From CAVSCD01 sp963726335 (GTDB lineage: Bacteria > Acidobacteriota > Aminicenantia > Aminicenantales > UBA8522), in NCBI GenBank assembly GCA_963726335.1, contig CAVSCD010000002.1:310001-374000 (forward strand): a DNA stretch of 64,000 nucleotides, in the 5' to 3' direction. The notes below the pieces were generated by a model. It was not told where the DNA came from. It did not search any database and was given only the letters and a program-made list of their open reading frames with translations. This document shows, piece by piece, positions 1 to 9,364 of this stretch. The first letter of the stretch is position 1, and the number at the start of each line of letters is the position of its first letter. The translations under genes were made by a program, and so were the position numbers.

Positions 1-34
1 CGACCGCACCGGCGCGAAGTGGGGGAACCGGCCG

Positions 35-478
35 ATGTTCCTCCGCCCCTACCATCCCCCTTATATCGTCGCCTATTACGGAAGACGCGAAGGGCTCCAA
101 TCGGCCAAGTGGAGCCCCTTGATTTCCCGCGTGATCAACGAGCCCGATCTCAAGATCAGGATCGTCGAGGCCTTCGACGACGCCTGCGCGGGCTGCCCCA
201 AGCTCGAGGCCGAACCGATGGGGAGCGTCTGGGGCGTCGGCCATTCGTGCTCCTCGGCCAAGGACCCCGCCATGGTCGACACGGTGACGCGGACGAATAA
301 GCGGATCCTGGGCGAGCTGGGCCTTTTTTTCGGCGCCGAGATGACGCTCAGGGACCTGGTCCCCCTTCTCCGGAAGAACGTGCCGGTTCTCTATGACGGG
401 ATCGGCGGCCCGGGTCCGGAAAACCAGGAGGCCTATGAGAAGGGCCTGCGGGACTTGGCCGAAAATTTCAGCATCTAG
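35..478 (+). CDS. Small cysteine-containing protein, possibly DUF1284-like; 5' end uncertain
   Basis: A 147-residue product. An N-terminal RPYHPPYIVAYYG segment resembles the RPHHLLC...YxG opening of DUF1284 proteins. Cysteines in DDACAGCPK (about residue 50) and HSCSS (about residue 70) could form a metal or Fe-S site, as suggested for that family. The reading frame stays open to the window edge, so the ATG at 35 is only the first visible start and the gene may begin earlier; the GGGGA just upstream is a weak ribosome site. It meets the heparinase gene tail to tail with a 4-base overlap. The family call rests on motif resemblance only, and its role is unknown. Confidence 0.55.
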   Translation: MFLRPYHPPYIVAYYGRREGLQSAKWSPLISRVINEPDLKIRIVEAFDDACAGCPKLEAEPMGSVWGVGHSCSSAKDPAMVDTVTRTNKRILGELGLFFGAEMTLRDLVPLLRKNVPVLYDGIGGPGPENQEAYEKGLRDLAENFSI

Positions 479-2940
479 CGTTTCGTCCGGGACTCGCTTT
501 CTTTCGATAGCACCGTACCCCGGACCAGGCGCTTGAAGAGCGGCTTCCCCTTGACCTCGGAGATCAGCCCGAACCGCCCCTGAAACGCGACGCCGGCGGC
601 CTCGACTGTCCTTATCTCCGTCCCTTCGGGATCGATGAGGATATAGTCCGTCCGGTCGCCTAGCTCCACGGCGAGTCCGAGGGCCCGGCCTCCCCCATCC
701 CTGAATTCCAGCCGACTGATCTTGGAAATCCGCGGACGGCCGCGGAACGGCTCCCAGACGGCGAAAAAAACGCTTTCGACGCCGGCGTCCTCGACCAGGA
801 CGAGCGGCATCTTGAACTGGTCCACCTTGGCGTTGTCCTCGCCCGCCGGGACGACGGACGGCGCGCGGCCGACCGACACCCGCCGTCCGGTGCTCCCCAT
901 CATGGTCAGCCTGAGGCCGAGGTCCGGCGTGTCCCGAAATCTCCAGGTCGCGCTCCACTGCCCGGCGGCCGGGGCAGAGGACAGACCGTCGATCAACCCG
1001 AAAACCGCGCCCTTGAAACTCTCGCTGTCCAGCTCGGGGTCGCGGTCGGCGGCGTACTCCGTGCCGGGGCCCAGGAAAGTCCCCTCGCGCGGCTCGAGCT
1101 TCAGGGTGGTTTCGATGTCCTGGTCCCGCTCGACGCTGCCGTGCGCCGTCCACAGGTGCTCCCGGCCGCCGGCGACGCGGAAGACGTCGACGACATACGA
1201 GTCGCCGTCTCCGATCTCGATCAGCGCCACCAGCCGCCGGTATTCACTCAGTCCGGGGACAAGCTCCCGGTAGCCGCGCACGGCTTCCGCTTCGACGACC
1301 TGGACCCTCCCGTCATCCGCATCAAATAAGAGCAGGCTGCCGAAGACCTCGTCTCGAGCGGCGAACTCGGTCTTTTCGAACCGGTCCAGCCGCGCCCAGG
1401 AAACGGGCAGCCAGCCCCGGGTGATGATCTGGTTGAACCGGTCGACGACGACGGTGTTGTGGGCCGGAGTGCTCATCGCCCACGGCCGCAGCTTGGTGTG
1501 GCTGTAGCCGATCTCCCCGAGCATCTCCCGCCCGTGCGAGAAGAGCAGCAGGTTCAGTTCATCGGCATGGGCGTGCCCGGCGTGGTTCCCGAAGTGGAGG
1601 TGCGCCTGGACCTGCCCGGGTCCGGTCCCCCGCGCCAGCACGGCATGGCCCGCGGCCGGAAGCAGCGCGGGGCGCGACTCGCGGGGCGGATCTTCCTGGG
1701 TGAAGCGGTTCCTGGCCCAGGAGTCATGGATGGGCGCGTACCGGCCGTCGGGAAGCACCAGCTTCGCCAGCGCGGCCCGCGCCCGCTCGAGCATCGGAGA
1801 GCCGGTCTCGAGGTCGAGGTTCTCCAGGCGCCGGCCGCCCTTGGGCGGCGAATACCGCGGCGGGTCGGAGTATCCTCTCGACATCGCGATCGGGCTCTCC
1901 AGGGCCCGGAGCATCTGCTTGGCATAGGCGGGTGAACCGCTCACCGCCATCCCGTCCGTGAAAAACCACTCGGCGAAAGAATCCCGGAACCGGCCGACCC
2001 CGTCGTGGACATAATCCGGCTCCTCGACGGCGCGCCCGATGGCGATCAGGCCGGCCGCGGTCCCGTTCTGTCCCGACGCCCCGAGATATCTCGGATAGGC
2101 CCGGACAAGCTCCACCTGCGCCCGGAAGAGGTCGTTTTCGATCCTGCCGCGGACGTCGATCCCCGACAGAGCGCTGAGCTCCGCGAAGGCCGCCGAATCA
2201 TGGATCAGGTCGTAAGCGAGCGCCAGCTCCGTCATGAGCTCATCATGGATCCAGCGGCCCCATCTGCCGCTCTGAACCGGGTAAGGGGGAGCGCCGTGAA
2301 AAGTCTTCCAATTGGCGTAGTTGCCCTCGTTGCCGTGGACGGGCCAGCCCGGATAAACCTGCGCGAAACGGTCGAGGATAACGGCCGTTTTCCGAGCGTA
2401 ACGCTCGTCCTTCGTCGCTTCATAGAGGAGGGCGAGGTCATGGGCGCACTCCAGCAGGTACTGGTCGGCCGACGCGCTGATCACGCCCTCGAAGAAGTAA
2501 CGCCGCTTTTCGTTCCCGCCGTCGTGGTATCGATAGGCTTGCCGTTCGTTCCTGGGATTCACGACCTCGAGAGCCCCGTCAAGGGGATATCGTTCGCTGG
2601 GGTATCTTTCTCCGCAATAACCGCACTTGACATGAGCGGGGTCGTCGAGGCTCCAGACGTCGACCGAAGAATCCTGGGACCCGCCCTGACAGTTCGGACA
2701 GCCGACCAGCCGGATGGGGGCCAGCTCCGAGATGAGGCCCGCGACCATCCCGTCGGGCATTTCCATGACGCGGGCCGTTTTGGCCTGGAGGGCGGGGACG
2801 TCGATCTTCCCGACCGACCGGAAAGGATGAGGAAATGCACCTCCGGGAGAGGGCGTAGAGGGAGCGGTCGGCGTGCTAAGAAGGAGCAGGGGCAAAACCA
2901 CTAAGAAACGCTTTTTCTCCCCGATTTTCAGACTCAACAT
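475..2940 (-). CDS. Heparinase II/III family polysaccharide lyase, secreted
   Basis: An 821-residue protein with an N-terminal hydrophobic signal (VVLPLLLLS). Two CxxC pairs at about residues 78-110 (CPNC, CGYCGERYP) look like the zinc knuckle found before the alpha/alpha barrel in many heparinase II/III-like proteins. A barrel region at about 150-420 is followed by a beta-sandwich with the family signatures GNHAGHAHADELNLLLF and STPAHNTVVVD. Such enzymes beta-eliminate uronate-containing chains (heparin, alginate or related) in the periplasm. It is transcribed away from the AGE-epimerase gene across a shared 133-bp promoter region. Substrate cannot be told from sequence. Confidence 0.88.
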   Translation of the reverse strand: MLSLKIGEKKRFLVVLPLLLLSTPTAPSTPSPGGAFPHPFRSVGKIDVPALQAKTARVMEMPDGMVAGLISELAPIRLVGCPNCQGGSQDSSVDVWSLDDPAHVKCGYCGERYPSERYPLDGALEVVNPRNERQAYRYHDGGNEKRRYFFEGVISASADQYLLECAHDLALLYEATKDERYARKTAVILDRFAQVYPGWPVHGNEGNYANWKTFHGAPPYPVQSGRWGRWIHDELMTELALAYDLIHDSAAFAELSALSGIDVRGRIENDLFRAQVELVRAYPRYLGASGQNGTAAGLIAIGRAVEEPDYVHDGVGRFRDSFAEWFFTDGMAVSGSPAYAKQMLRALESPIAMSRGYSDPPRYSPPKGGRRLENLDLETGSPMLERARAALAKLVLPDGRYAPIHDSWARNRFTQEDPPRESRPALLPAAGHAVLARGTGPGQVQAHLHFGNHAGHAHADELNLLLFSHGREMLGEIGYSHTKLRPWAMSTPAHNTVVVDRFNQIITRGWLPVSWARLDRFEKTEFAARDEVFGSLLLFDADDGRVQVVEAEAVRGYRELVPGLSEYRRLVALIEIGDGDSYVVDVFRVAGGREHLWTAHGSVERDQDIETTLKLEPREGTFLGPGTEYAADRDPELDSESFKGAVFGLIDGLSSAPAAGQWSATWRFRDTPDLGLRLTMMGSTGRRVSVGRAPSVVPAGEDNAKVDQFKMPLVLVEDAGVESVFFAVWEPFRGRPRISKISRLEFRDGGGRALGLAVELGDRTDYILIDPEGTEIRTVEAAGVAFQGRFGLISEVKGKPLFKRLVRGTVLSKESESRTKR

Positions 2941-3008
2941 GGCGGCGCGAAGTTATCCTCCCCTACGGTTGGCGATGGTAGCGCGGATGGCGAGCTCGAG
3001 TCAAACGA

Positions 3009-3035
3009 TTGACACGAGGATTTTTATCATAATAG
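3009..3035 (+). promoter_or_regulatory. Possible promoter for the AGE-epimerase gene
   Basis: TTGACA at 3009-3014 and TAATAG at 3030-3035 with a short 15-bp spacer, about 40 bp before the ATG at 3074. The -35 box is consensus but the spacing is suboptimal. Confidence 0.35.
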
Positions 3036-3073
3036 AGTGACCACGGTGAAAATCTCGTAAGGCAGGAGGCAGC

Positions 3074-4474
3074 ATGAAACGACGTGAATTCCTGAGTGTG
3101 ACCGCCGCGGCCGGAGCCGGCGCCGCGCTCTCCGGATGCGGCAAGCCAGCCGGGACGGGCGCGCCCAAGGCCGACGCTTCCCCGGTCAAGCTGGCCGGGC
3201 TGACCTTGGAGGAACTGAGGGAGGAGCACCGGCATTGGCTGCTCGACGACTTCGTCCCCTTCATGGACAAGTACGTCGTCGACCACGAGCTGGGCGGGTT
3301 CATGTGCACGGTGGACCGCGACGGCACCCAGGTCAACTCGAACAAGAGCACCTGGTACGAGGGCCGGGGCATCTGGGCTTATTCCCACCTATATAACAAA
3401 ATCGAGCAGAACCCCGCCTATATCGAAATCGCCAGGAAATCCGTGGAGTTCATCTCCAAGCAGAACCCGGAGGGGAAAGAGCTCATGCCGGCAGCCTATA
3501 CGAAAGAGGGGAAGCCTCTGGGAGGGCCCGACCCCATCTTCTACGGCGCGGTGTTCGTCGCCAACGGCTTCCAGGAGTTCTCCAAGATCAAGGGGAACGA
3601 GGGCTACTGGGACGCCGCCAAGCGGATCCTCCTCAACTGCGTGGACATCTACGATAACCGCCCGGGCTACGGCGACATTCCGGCCGGGCCCAGCCTGGTC
3701 GCCTTGGGCCAGCGCGCCGCCGAAATACGCTCCGTCCCGCCCGTCCCGCCGGCCGCTCCGGAGGTCGTCATTCCCGGCGTGGAACGCCCGCGCCAGTGCG
3801 GCCACTGGATGGTGCTCCTCAACTGCGCCCAGCAGATGCTCGAGACCCGCCCGGACGCCGAGATCGAAGCCATCGCCAGGCGCTCGGTCGAGGCGGTCAT
3901 GGACCATCATTACAACCCGGATTACGGCCTGATCAACGAGCAGGTCAACCACGACCTCTCCCGGATCGAGGGCGAACACGGGCAGGTGGCCACCGGCCAC
4001 GGCCCGGAGACCCTCTGGATGATCCTCTACGATGCGGTCCGCACCAAGGACAAGCCGCTCTTCGACCGCGCCGCCGCGTACCTGCACCGTTCGGCGGAGG
4101 TCTTCTGGGACGACGTCTACGGCGGCATGCTGGCGGGGCTCGACCACGTCGATCTCAACATCTGGAACGTTCGGCAGAAATCTCTCTGGCTCCAGCAGGA
4201 GTTCCTGATCGGGTTCCTGTCGGTCATCGAACACACCGGCGCCCAGTGGGCCAAGGACTGGTACGCCCGGCTCCACGAATACGTCATGGCCAAGTTCCCG
4301 CTTAAGCAGTACGGCTTCCCGATCTGGATCGCCTACGCCGACCGCAAGATCACCTTCGTCAGGCACTATGACCGGTGCGAGCACTTCCATCATCCCCGCT
4401 ATCTCATGCTGAACATGCTGGCGCTCGACCGGATGATCGCGAGAAAGGGCGAGGTGTCGGGGGTGTTTGCCTGA
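3074..4474 (+). CDS. AGE-family (N-acylglucosamine 2-epimerase-like) protein with Tat/lipoprotein signal
   Basis: A 466-residue protein starting MKRREFLSVTAAAGAGAALS then GC: a twin-arginine motif followed by a lipobox-like Cys near residue 22, so an exported, probably membrane-anchored protein. The mature part fits an alpha6/alpha6-barrel AGE epimerase, with GHGPETLWMI around residue 310 and a terminal RCEHFHHPRYLM carrying the clustered Arg/His typical of the active site. Known family members epimerise or isomerise sugars and are usually cytosolic, so export is unusual and fits work on oligosaccharides released by neighbouring lyases. The start is supported by GGAGGC 6-7 bases upstream. Confidence 0.85.
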   Translation: MKRREFLSVTAAAGAGAALSGCGKPAGTGAPKADASPVKLAGLTLEELREEHRHWLLDDFVPFMDKYVVDHELGGFMCTVDRDGTQVNSNKSTWYEGRGIWAYSHLYNKIEQNPAYIEIARKSVEFISKQNPEGKELMPAAYTKEGKPLGGPDPIFYGAVFVANGFQEFSKIKGNEGYWDAAKRILLNCVDIYDNRPGYGDIPAGPSLVALGQRAAEIRSVPPVPPAAPEVVIPGVERPRQCGHWMVLLNCAQQMLETRPDAEIEAIARRSVEAVMDHHYNPDYGLINEQVNHDLSRIEGEHGQVATGHGPETLWMILYDAVRTKDKPLFDRAAAYLHRSAEVFWDDVYGGMLAGLDHVDLNIWNVRQKSLWLQQEFLIGFLSVIEHTGAQWAKDWYARLHEYVMAKFPLKQYGFPIWIAYADRKITFVRHYDRCEHFHHPRYLMLNMLALDRMIARKGEVSGVFA

Positions 4475-4498
4475 GCGAGAATGCGGAGGACTCTAGAA

Positions 4499-4622
4499 TT
4501 CGGGGACGCCGTTCCCAGTGCAGTTCCGGGGGACAGCATACATAATGCACTAAACAGGACGATCAACGCCGATCGGAAGGATTAAGTGCGTTATGTATGC
4601 TGTCCCCCGAATTCAGGAATTC
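4499..4622. repeat. REP-like inverted pair (GGGGGACAGCATACATAA motif)
   Basis: Two arms, 4527-4553 and 4583-4609, are near-perfect reverse complements around the core GGGGGACAGCATACATAA and enclose a 29-bp loop. A third single copy lies at 61868-61901. This core commonly lies around REP-associated Y1 transposase (RAYT) genes, but no transposase is present here. It could form a long hairpin downstream of the epimerase gene. Confidence 0.75.
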
Positions 4623-4750
4623 CGCCTGTCTATGACCTGAGGATAGAGGGATGTTTGTCCCGGCTCGCGCCGTGCCCGTGTGTGCGTTCTATAAGGTGTC
4701 CTCGTGCATCGGGAGAGATTCCCTGAAAATACGATTTTGAGGAGAAGTTC

Positions 4751-6205
4751 ATGTCAAGATTAGGAAGGACGGGAGTCATGGTGCTGGTGATCGGCGCCCT
4801 GCTTGCCTGCACGGCGAAGACGGCCGATGTCCAGCCGGTGATCAAGGTGGGCGTGGGAGAAACGGTCATCACCCCGAGCGAGCCGACCCGGATGCGGGGG
4901 TTCGCCCGCGCCCAGGTGTCGACCGGCGTCCACGACGACCTCCACGCCCGGAGCCTGGTGGTCGAAGACGCGAACGGCGATACGGTCGTCATGATGACCG
5001 TCGCGCTCGTCGGGCTGTCCGAGGACTACCTCACGGCGATCCGCGCCGGGATCAGCGCCAGGACCGGCATCAAGCCCGAGAACATACTTGTCTCCTGCAC
5101 TCACACGCACTCGGGCCCCAACGTCGGGGCCACGCCCAACACCTTCAACAAGGAGGAGGTCGAGGCTTCGATCGCCAGCCCGGCTTACCGGACGTTCCTC
5201 GTCGAGCAGTGCGTGGCCAGCGCTGTCCGGGCCTGGGACAGCCGGGTCCCCGGGCGGATCGGGATCGCCTCGACCAAGGTGCTCGAGCTCGGGCGGAACC
5301 GGCGGCGGCTCCTTTACGGCGGGCTCCATCCCGACCCCGAAGTGGCGGTCATCAAGGTCGAGGACGCCAAGGGCAAGCTCCTCGGCGTCGCCTTCAACTA
5401 CGGCTGCCACCCGTCCGGGATCGACTGGCACAACACGCTCTTCACCGAGGACTGGCCGTATTACGCGATGCAGGCCATAAAGAAACAGGTCGGTCCGGAC
5501 GTCTGGGTGGCCTTCTACCAGAGCGCCGAGGGCGATGTCGGCGTCGGCTACAGCGCCGAGCTCTCGGCCGTGGGTGTCGACATGCCGGTGAGGACCTACT
5601 GGTACATCGAGCACAAGGGGAACCAGATGGCCGGGGCGGTGCTCGAGGCGCTGCCGACCATCGCCACCTCGGGCGACGCGGACGTCCGGGTGGCCGTCGA
5701 CCGGTTCGACTACCCGCTGCGCACGGAATACCCGGTCTCGGTCGAGGAGGCGGAGCGCGAGCTGGCGGACGCCAGGAAGAGGCTGGCCGAGTTCGAGAAG
5801 GTTCCCGAGCTCAGCGCCACGCGCCGGGCCGACGAGGTGCGCGTCGAGGTGTTCCAGGCCGACCAGAAGTTCCGCACCGCCAAGCGGTTCCTCTCTCAAC
5901 CGGAAAGGCCGGCGACGCGGAGCCTGGAGCAGATGGCGGTCGGGATCGGCGACGCCGTCTTCGTCGGCTTCCCGGGGGAGCTGTTCTCCGAGATCGGCCT
6001 GGCCATCAAGGAGGGTTCACCGGTCGAGAAGACCTTCGTCATCGGCCTCACCTGCGGACCGGGCGGCTACCTGCCGACGGCGAAGGAGTTCCTGGAGGGC
6101 GACTACGAAGTGAACGGCAGCTCCTACAGCCCCGCCACCGAGGCCTTCTGCGTCGAATCGTCACTGGACCTGATCAAGCGCGTCGCCGCGCCGCCGCCCG
6201 TATGA
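4751..6205 (+). CDS. Neutral/alkaline ceramidase-family lipoprotein lacking the usual nucleophile
   Basis: A 484-residue protein. The signal ends at a lipobox (ALLAC, about residue 19). The ceramidase N-terminal fold is recognised by VGVGETVITP, STGVHDDLHARSLVV, SCTHTHSGPN (metal-binding histidines) and NYGCHPSGID. In characterised neutral ceramidases the catalytic Ser sits in a GDVSPN motif; the equivalent stretch here reads EGDVGVGYS, with Gly at the Ser position. Metal ligands look retained, so the protein may be a metal-dependent hydrolase with another substrate. It is paralogous to the C-terminal third of the gene at 9365-12691. It converges on the heparinase gene at 6206 with no gap. 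Confidence 0.82.
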   Translation: MSRLGRTGVMVLVIGALLACTAKTADVQPVIKVGVGETVITPSEPTRMRGFARAQVSTGVHDDLHARSLVVEDANGDTVVMMTVALVGLSEDYLTAIRAGISARTGIKPENILVSCTHTHSGPNVGATPNTFNKEEVEASIASPAYRTFLVEQCVASAVRAWDSRVPGRIGIASTKVLELGRNRRRLLYGGLHPDPEVAVIKVEDAKGKLLGVAFNYGCHPSGIDWHNTLFTEDWPYYAMQAIKKQVGPDVWVAFYQSAEGDVGVGYSAELSAVGVDMPVRTYWYIEHKGNQMAGAVLEALPTIATSGDADVRVAVDRFDYPLRTEYPVSVEEAERELADARKRLAEFEKVPELSATRRADEVRVEVFQADQKFRTAKRFLSQPERPATRSLEQMAVGIGDAVFVGFPGELFSEIGLAIKEGSPVEKTFVIGLTCGPGGYLPTAKEFLEGDYEVNGSSYSPATEAFCVESSLDLIKRVAAPPPV

Positions 6206-9200
6206 TTAATAAGTCAGGACGCCCTCGCCGGCGGGGAGCGTCACGGTCAGCGTCTTGGTCGCCTTGTCGTACTTAAACGCCTTGACCGGCACGCCGTTCA
6301 GCATGACTTTTCCGGGCGCACCCGCAAAGCCGATCGTGACCGTCGTGCTCTTGGCCGCCGAATACTTGAACGCTCCCTTGGTCAACTCGCAGGTCACGGG
6401 CTCGTCCGAGCGGACAAGCAGCGTGCCGTCCCGGCTGAGCGTCTTGCAGAGCGCGGCGAACGTCGATTCGCCGGTCCAGGCGATGGCCAGGGCGTCGGTG
6501 TCGAAGCTCCCGGCTTTGTAGGCCGCGCCGGGGCTCGTCGAGAAGGCGAATTCCTTTCCCGACTGGCTGCCGGATACGAAACCCTCGCCCTTCTGCGTCT
6601 TAAGGCTCCCGACGTCGGTCGAAAGCAAATTCGCGACGACCAGCGGCTTTCCCTGGGTCTTCGCCGTCGCGGTCAGCATGCCCTCGGCCTGCAGCGGCAC
6701 ATCTCTCAGGAGGGTGTTGATGTAGATGGGCGTCTTTTCGGCCTTGACCGCCATGCTCTCGGGGTAGAGATGCCGGACCGTCAGCACGGTGCCGTCCTTC
6801 GTTATTTGCGAGGACTTGGCGTCGGCCTGGATGTCCTTAAGATGTCCGGGCTGGTAGAGGGCCGTGACGTCGACGTCGTTTTCGGCCGGCACGACCGTAT
6901 CGAGCATGAGCACGGTCCGGGGCTTGAGGTAGAGGACGTTCCGCCGCATCTCCTTGACCTTACCCCAGTAAAGCCGGCCGATGTCCCCCGAGACAAACGC
7001 CGCCTCCTTGCCGTCGAGGAAATCGGCGACGAAGGCATGGTCATGGAACCCCTCGGCGAAAAGCAGGGGGTCGCCGGCGCGCTGGCTCTGCTCGTTGTGG
7101 TCGATGAGGACCGTCGAATGGGCCACCGGCTGGGTGTAGTGGGACTGGTAGAAGGGATCTTCGTAGTACGAGCTCCCGTGACGCTCCTCGATGAATATCC
7201 GGCCCTTGTCGGCGAGCCAGAAGGTGCCCTGGTCGAGGTGCTGGTGGTTGTAGAACGCGCCCGTCCTCAAGACGAAGACGAAATCGTCGTCCTCCCAGCC
7301 GCTCTTGAAGACCGTCGTCCCCAGGTCCTTGAAGCAGCGGACCGGGTTTTCCGAGAACGGGTCCTGCGCCGGAATGCCATCGACGTTGTGGAGGACGTCC
7401 ATCAGCGTGTCACCGGCCTTGAGATGGTTGAACAGCCAGGCGAGCTTCGGGTCCTTGTCCTTGGCCAGGAGCCACGTCCAGCTCGTCATCGGTCTCATCG
7501 CTCCGCTCGACCCGGAGTCCCCGAAGTAGAAGAAGTCTTTCCTCTTGAGCAGCCCGGCCCAGAACATGTCCGTGTAGGAGAGGTCGAGGTTTCCGGAAAG
7601 GTCGACCTTGAAGACGTCGTCGAGCGCCGGGAGCGCTTTGGAGAGGGACTGCATCGTGAAATAGCAGTAGCCGGCGCTTTCGCCGTAGCCGCCGTCGCGG
7701 CCGATGGACTTCCGGATGAGGTCATGGAGCTTGAAGATCGTGCCCGTGAGATACGGCTCGACCGGCCGTTCGGCGGGCCCGTCGGCAAAGATCGCGGCCT
7801 GGGCCGTGAGCGACCCGCCGGTGACGTGGGCCACCCAGTTCGAGGTGTCGTTCGTGACCAGGTTGTCCTCGACATAGCCCCTCTGGGCGGGGACGATCAT
7901 GTTCCGGAACAAGCCCTCGCGGACCGTCCGGCGCTCGGCCTCGGTCATCAGGCCGTAGACGCTGTCATAGACGAACGCGGCCTCCATGGCCAGCTCGCCC
8001 ACGGGATAATAGGTGTGCTGGCCGCGCTTTTCCCACCAGGGGTGGACCCAGAAGGGGAACTCGCAGAGCTTCACCAGGTAGTCCTTGATGTATTTCCCCG
8101 CTTCCTGGTCGCCCAGCAGGCTGTAAGCCAGGCCGTTGGCGTTGAGGGTGCTCCGCCAGAAGCGGAGCCGGCCGCCGGACCAGCCCGGAAGGGACACCGG
8201 GACGTTGCCGATGAGCGGTTCGTCCTCGGGAAAACAGTCGACGTCGAAGATGAGCTTGTCGACGGGGCTCGCCTCCCGGCTCTCCTTGGCCCTCTTGACG
8301 AGGTCTTCCCTGACCGACTGGAAACGGGCTTCGGCAAGCCGCGCTTTCATGGCGCCGAGAGTCGAGGCGCTAAACCTCAGCCGGGGGTGCGTTCCGGCGA
8401 TGCCCGGCGGGTCGATGAAGACCGTGAACTCGGTAGCGGCGATCTTCTCCTTCCCGGCGAACGCCGTGAGCGTCCCGAGATACAGGCCTTCGGGCAGGCC
8501 GAGCTTGAGCCCGCCCGTCCACTCGCCGGCCCGACCCCGGAGCGCGGCGCGAACGAGGGCGTTGGAGCTCTCGGCGAAGCCCGCGACGGTGAGGTCCACG
8601 CGGTCGACGGCAAACGGCCACCTGCCCTTCAGGTTCAGGGTGTCGCCCTTCTTGTAGTGGCCGTCGGGGATGTAGGGCGTCCACTCCGAGAGCTTGTGCA
8701 TCCTGGGCTCGGCGAACTGGAAATGGGCCGGCCGGGCGCCCTCGAAAACGACGTCGTCCAACCCGAAGTACAGGGGCATCGCGGGGTCGCCGCCCGGGAA
8801 TTTCGCCAGGACCGCGAGCGCGTTGACCTTGACGGGTTTTCCTTTGAGCCGCGGGTTTTCCCGGACCAGGTCGTCATAGCCGACGGTCACCGACTGCCAG
8901 GAATTCGGCGTCGGGGCGAGGACCGTATAATCCACGGCGCCGTCGGTCCCCGCGGCCAGCCGGACCTTCAGGTACTCGGGCTTGAGGTGGGTTTTGAGAT
9001 AGACGCGGAGGCTGATCATGGAATCTTCGAGGAAGACCATGTCCAGGAGCTTCTGGGCGCCGGCGTAGTTATCGACGTTGGTGTACGGGGTGACCCTCTC
9101 CACAAGAGAGATGTTCGGGTCGCCCGGGACCATGGTGTTGGGGCGGATGTTCGGGTCGAAAGCCGTGTCCTGCCAGAGCGGGTAGGAGGCCCAGGCGCTG

Positions 9201-9334
9201 AGCTCGTTGGTCTCGAAATTCTCCTTGTAGGTGAACGGCTCGAGCCCTTTTTTGGAGTCCGGATTCGCCTGAGCGGGAAAAGCCGCTCCGCACACCATCA
9301 CAATAGCCAGCAGGAAAAGCGCCAGTCTGTTCAT
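6206..9334 (-). CDS. Large secreted heparinase II/III-family lyase
   Basis: About 1042 residues. The start is taken at 9334 because AAAGGAG lies about 10 bases before it; the upstream ATG at 9355 lacks a good site. The order is a Sec signal (ALFLLAIVMVCGAAFPAQA), a beta-rich carbohydrate-binding-like region to about 320, an alpha/alpha barrel to about 640, then the heparinase II/III sandwich with FYNHQHLDQGTFWLADKG and AHSTVLIDH. It follows the DUF4861/ceramidase gene after a 30-bp gap on the same strand, so the two are probably co-transcribed. It likely depolymerises a uronate-containing glycan in the periplasm. Confidence 0.85.
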   Translation of the reverse strand: MNRLALFLLAIVMVCGAAFPAQANPDSKKGLEPFTYKENFETNELSAWASYPLWQDTAFDPNIRPNTMVPGDPNISLVERVTPYTNVDNYAGAQKLLDMVFLEDSMISLRVYLKTHLKPEYLKVRLAAGTDGAVDYTVLAPTPNSWQSVTVGYDDLVRENPRLKGKPVKVNALAVLAKFPGGDPAMPLYFGLDDVVFEGARPAHFQFAEPRMHKLSEWTPYIPDGHYKKGDTLNLKGRWPFAVDRVDLTVAGFAESSNALVRAALRGRAGEWTGGLKLGLPEGLYLGTLTAFAGKEKIAATEFTVFIDPPGIAGTHPRLRFSASTLGAMKARLAEARFQSVREDLVKRAKESREASPVDKLIFDVDCFPEDEPLIGNVPVSLPGWSGGRLRFWRSTLNANGLAYSLLGDQEAGKYIKDYLVKLCEFPFWVHPWWEKRGQHTYYPVGELAMEAAFVYDSVYGLMTEAERRTVREGLFRNMIVPAQRGYVEDNLVTNDTSNWVAHVTGGSLTAQAAIFADGPAERPVEPYLTGTIFKLHDLIRKSIGRDGGYGESAGYCYFTMQSLSKALPALDDVFKVDLSGNLDLSYTDMFWAGLLKRKDFFYFGDSGSSGAMRPMTSWTWLLAKDKDPKLAWLFNHLKAGDTLMDVLHNVDGIPAQDPFSENPVRCFKDLGTTVFKSGWEDDDFVFVLRTGAFYNHQHLDQGTFWLADKGRIFIEERHGSSYYEDPFYQSHYTQPVAHSTVLIDHNEQSQRAGDPLLFAEGFHDHAFVADFLDGKEAAFVSGDIGRLYWGKVKEMRRNVLYLKPRTVLMLDTVVPAENDVDVTALYQPGHLKDIQADAKSSQITKDGTVLTVRHLYPESMAVKAEKTPIYINTLLRDVPLQAEGMLTATAKTQGKPLVVANLLSTDVGSLKTQKGEGFVSGSQSGKEFAFSTSPGAAYKAGSFDTDALAIAWTGESTFAALCKTLSRDGTLLVRSDEPVTCELTKGAFKYSAAKSTTVTIGFAGAPGKVMLNGVPVKAFKYDKATKTLTVTLPAGEGVLTY

Positions 9335-9364
9335 CGGGTTCTTTCTCCTTTCCATGGCATTCCC

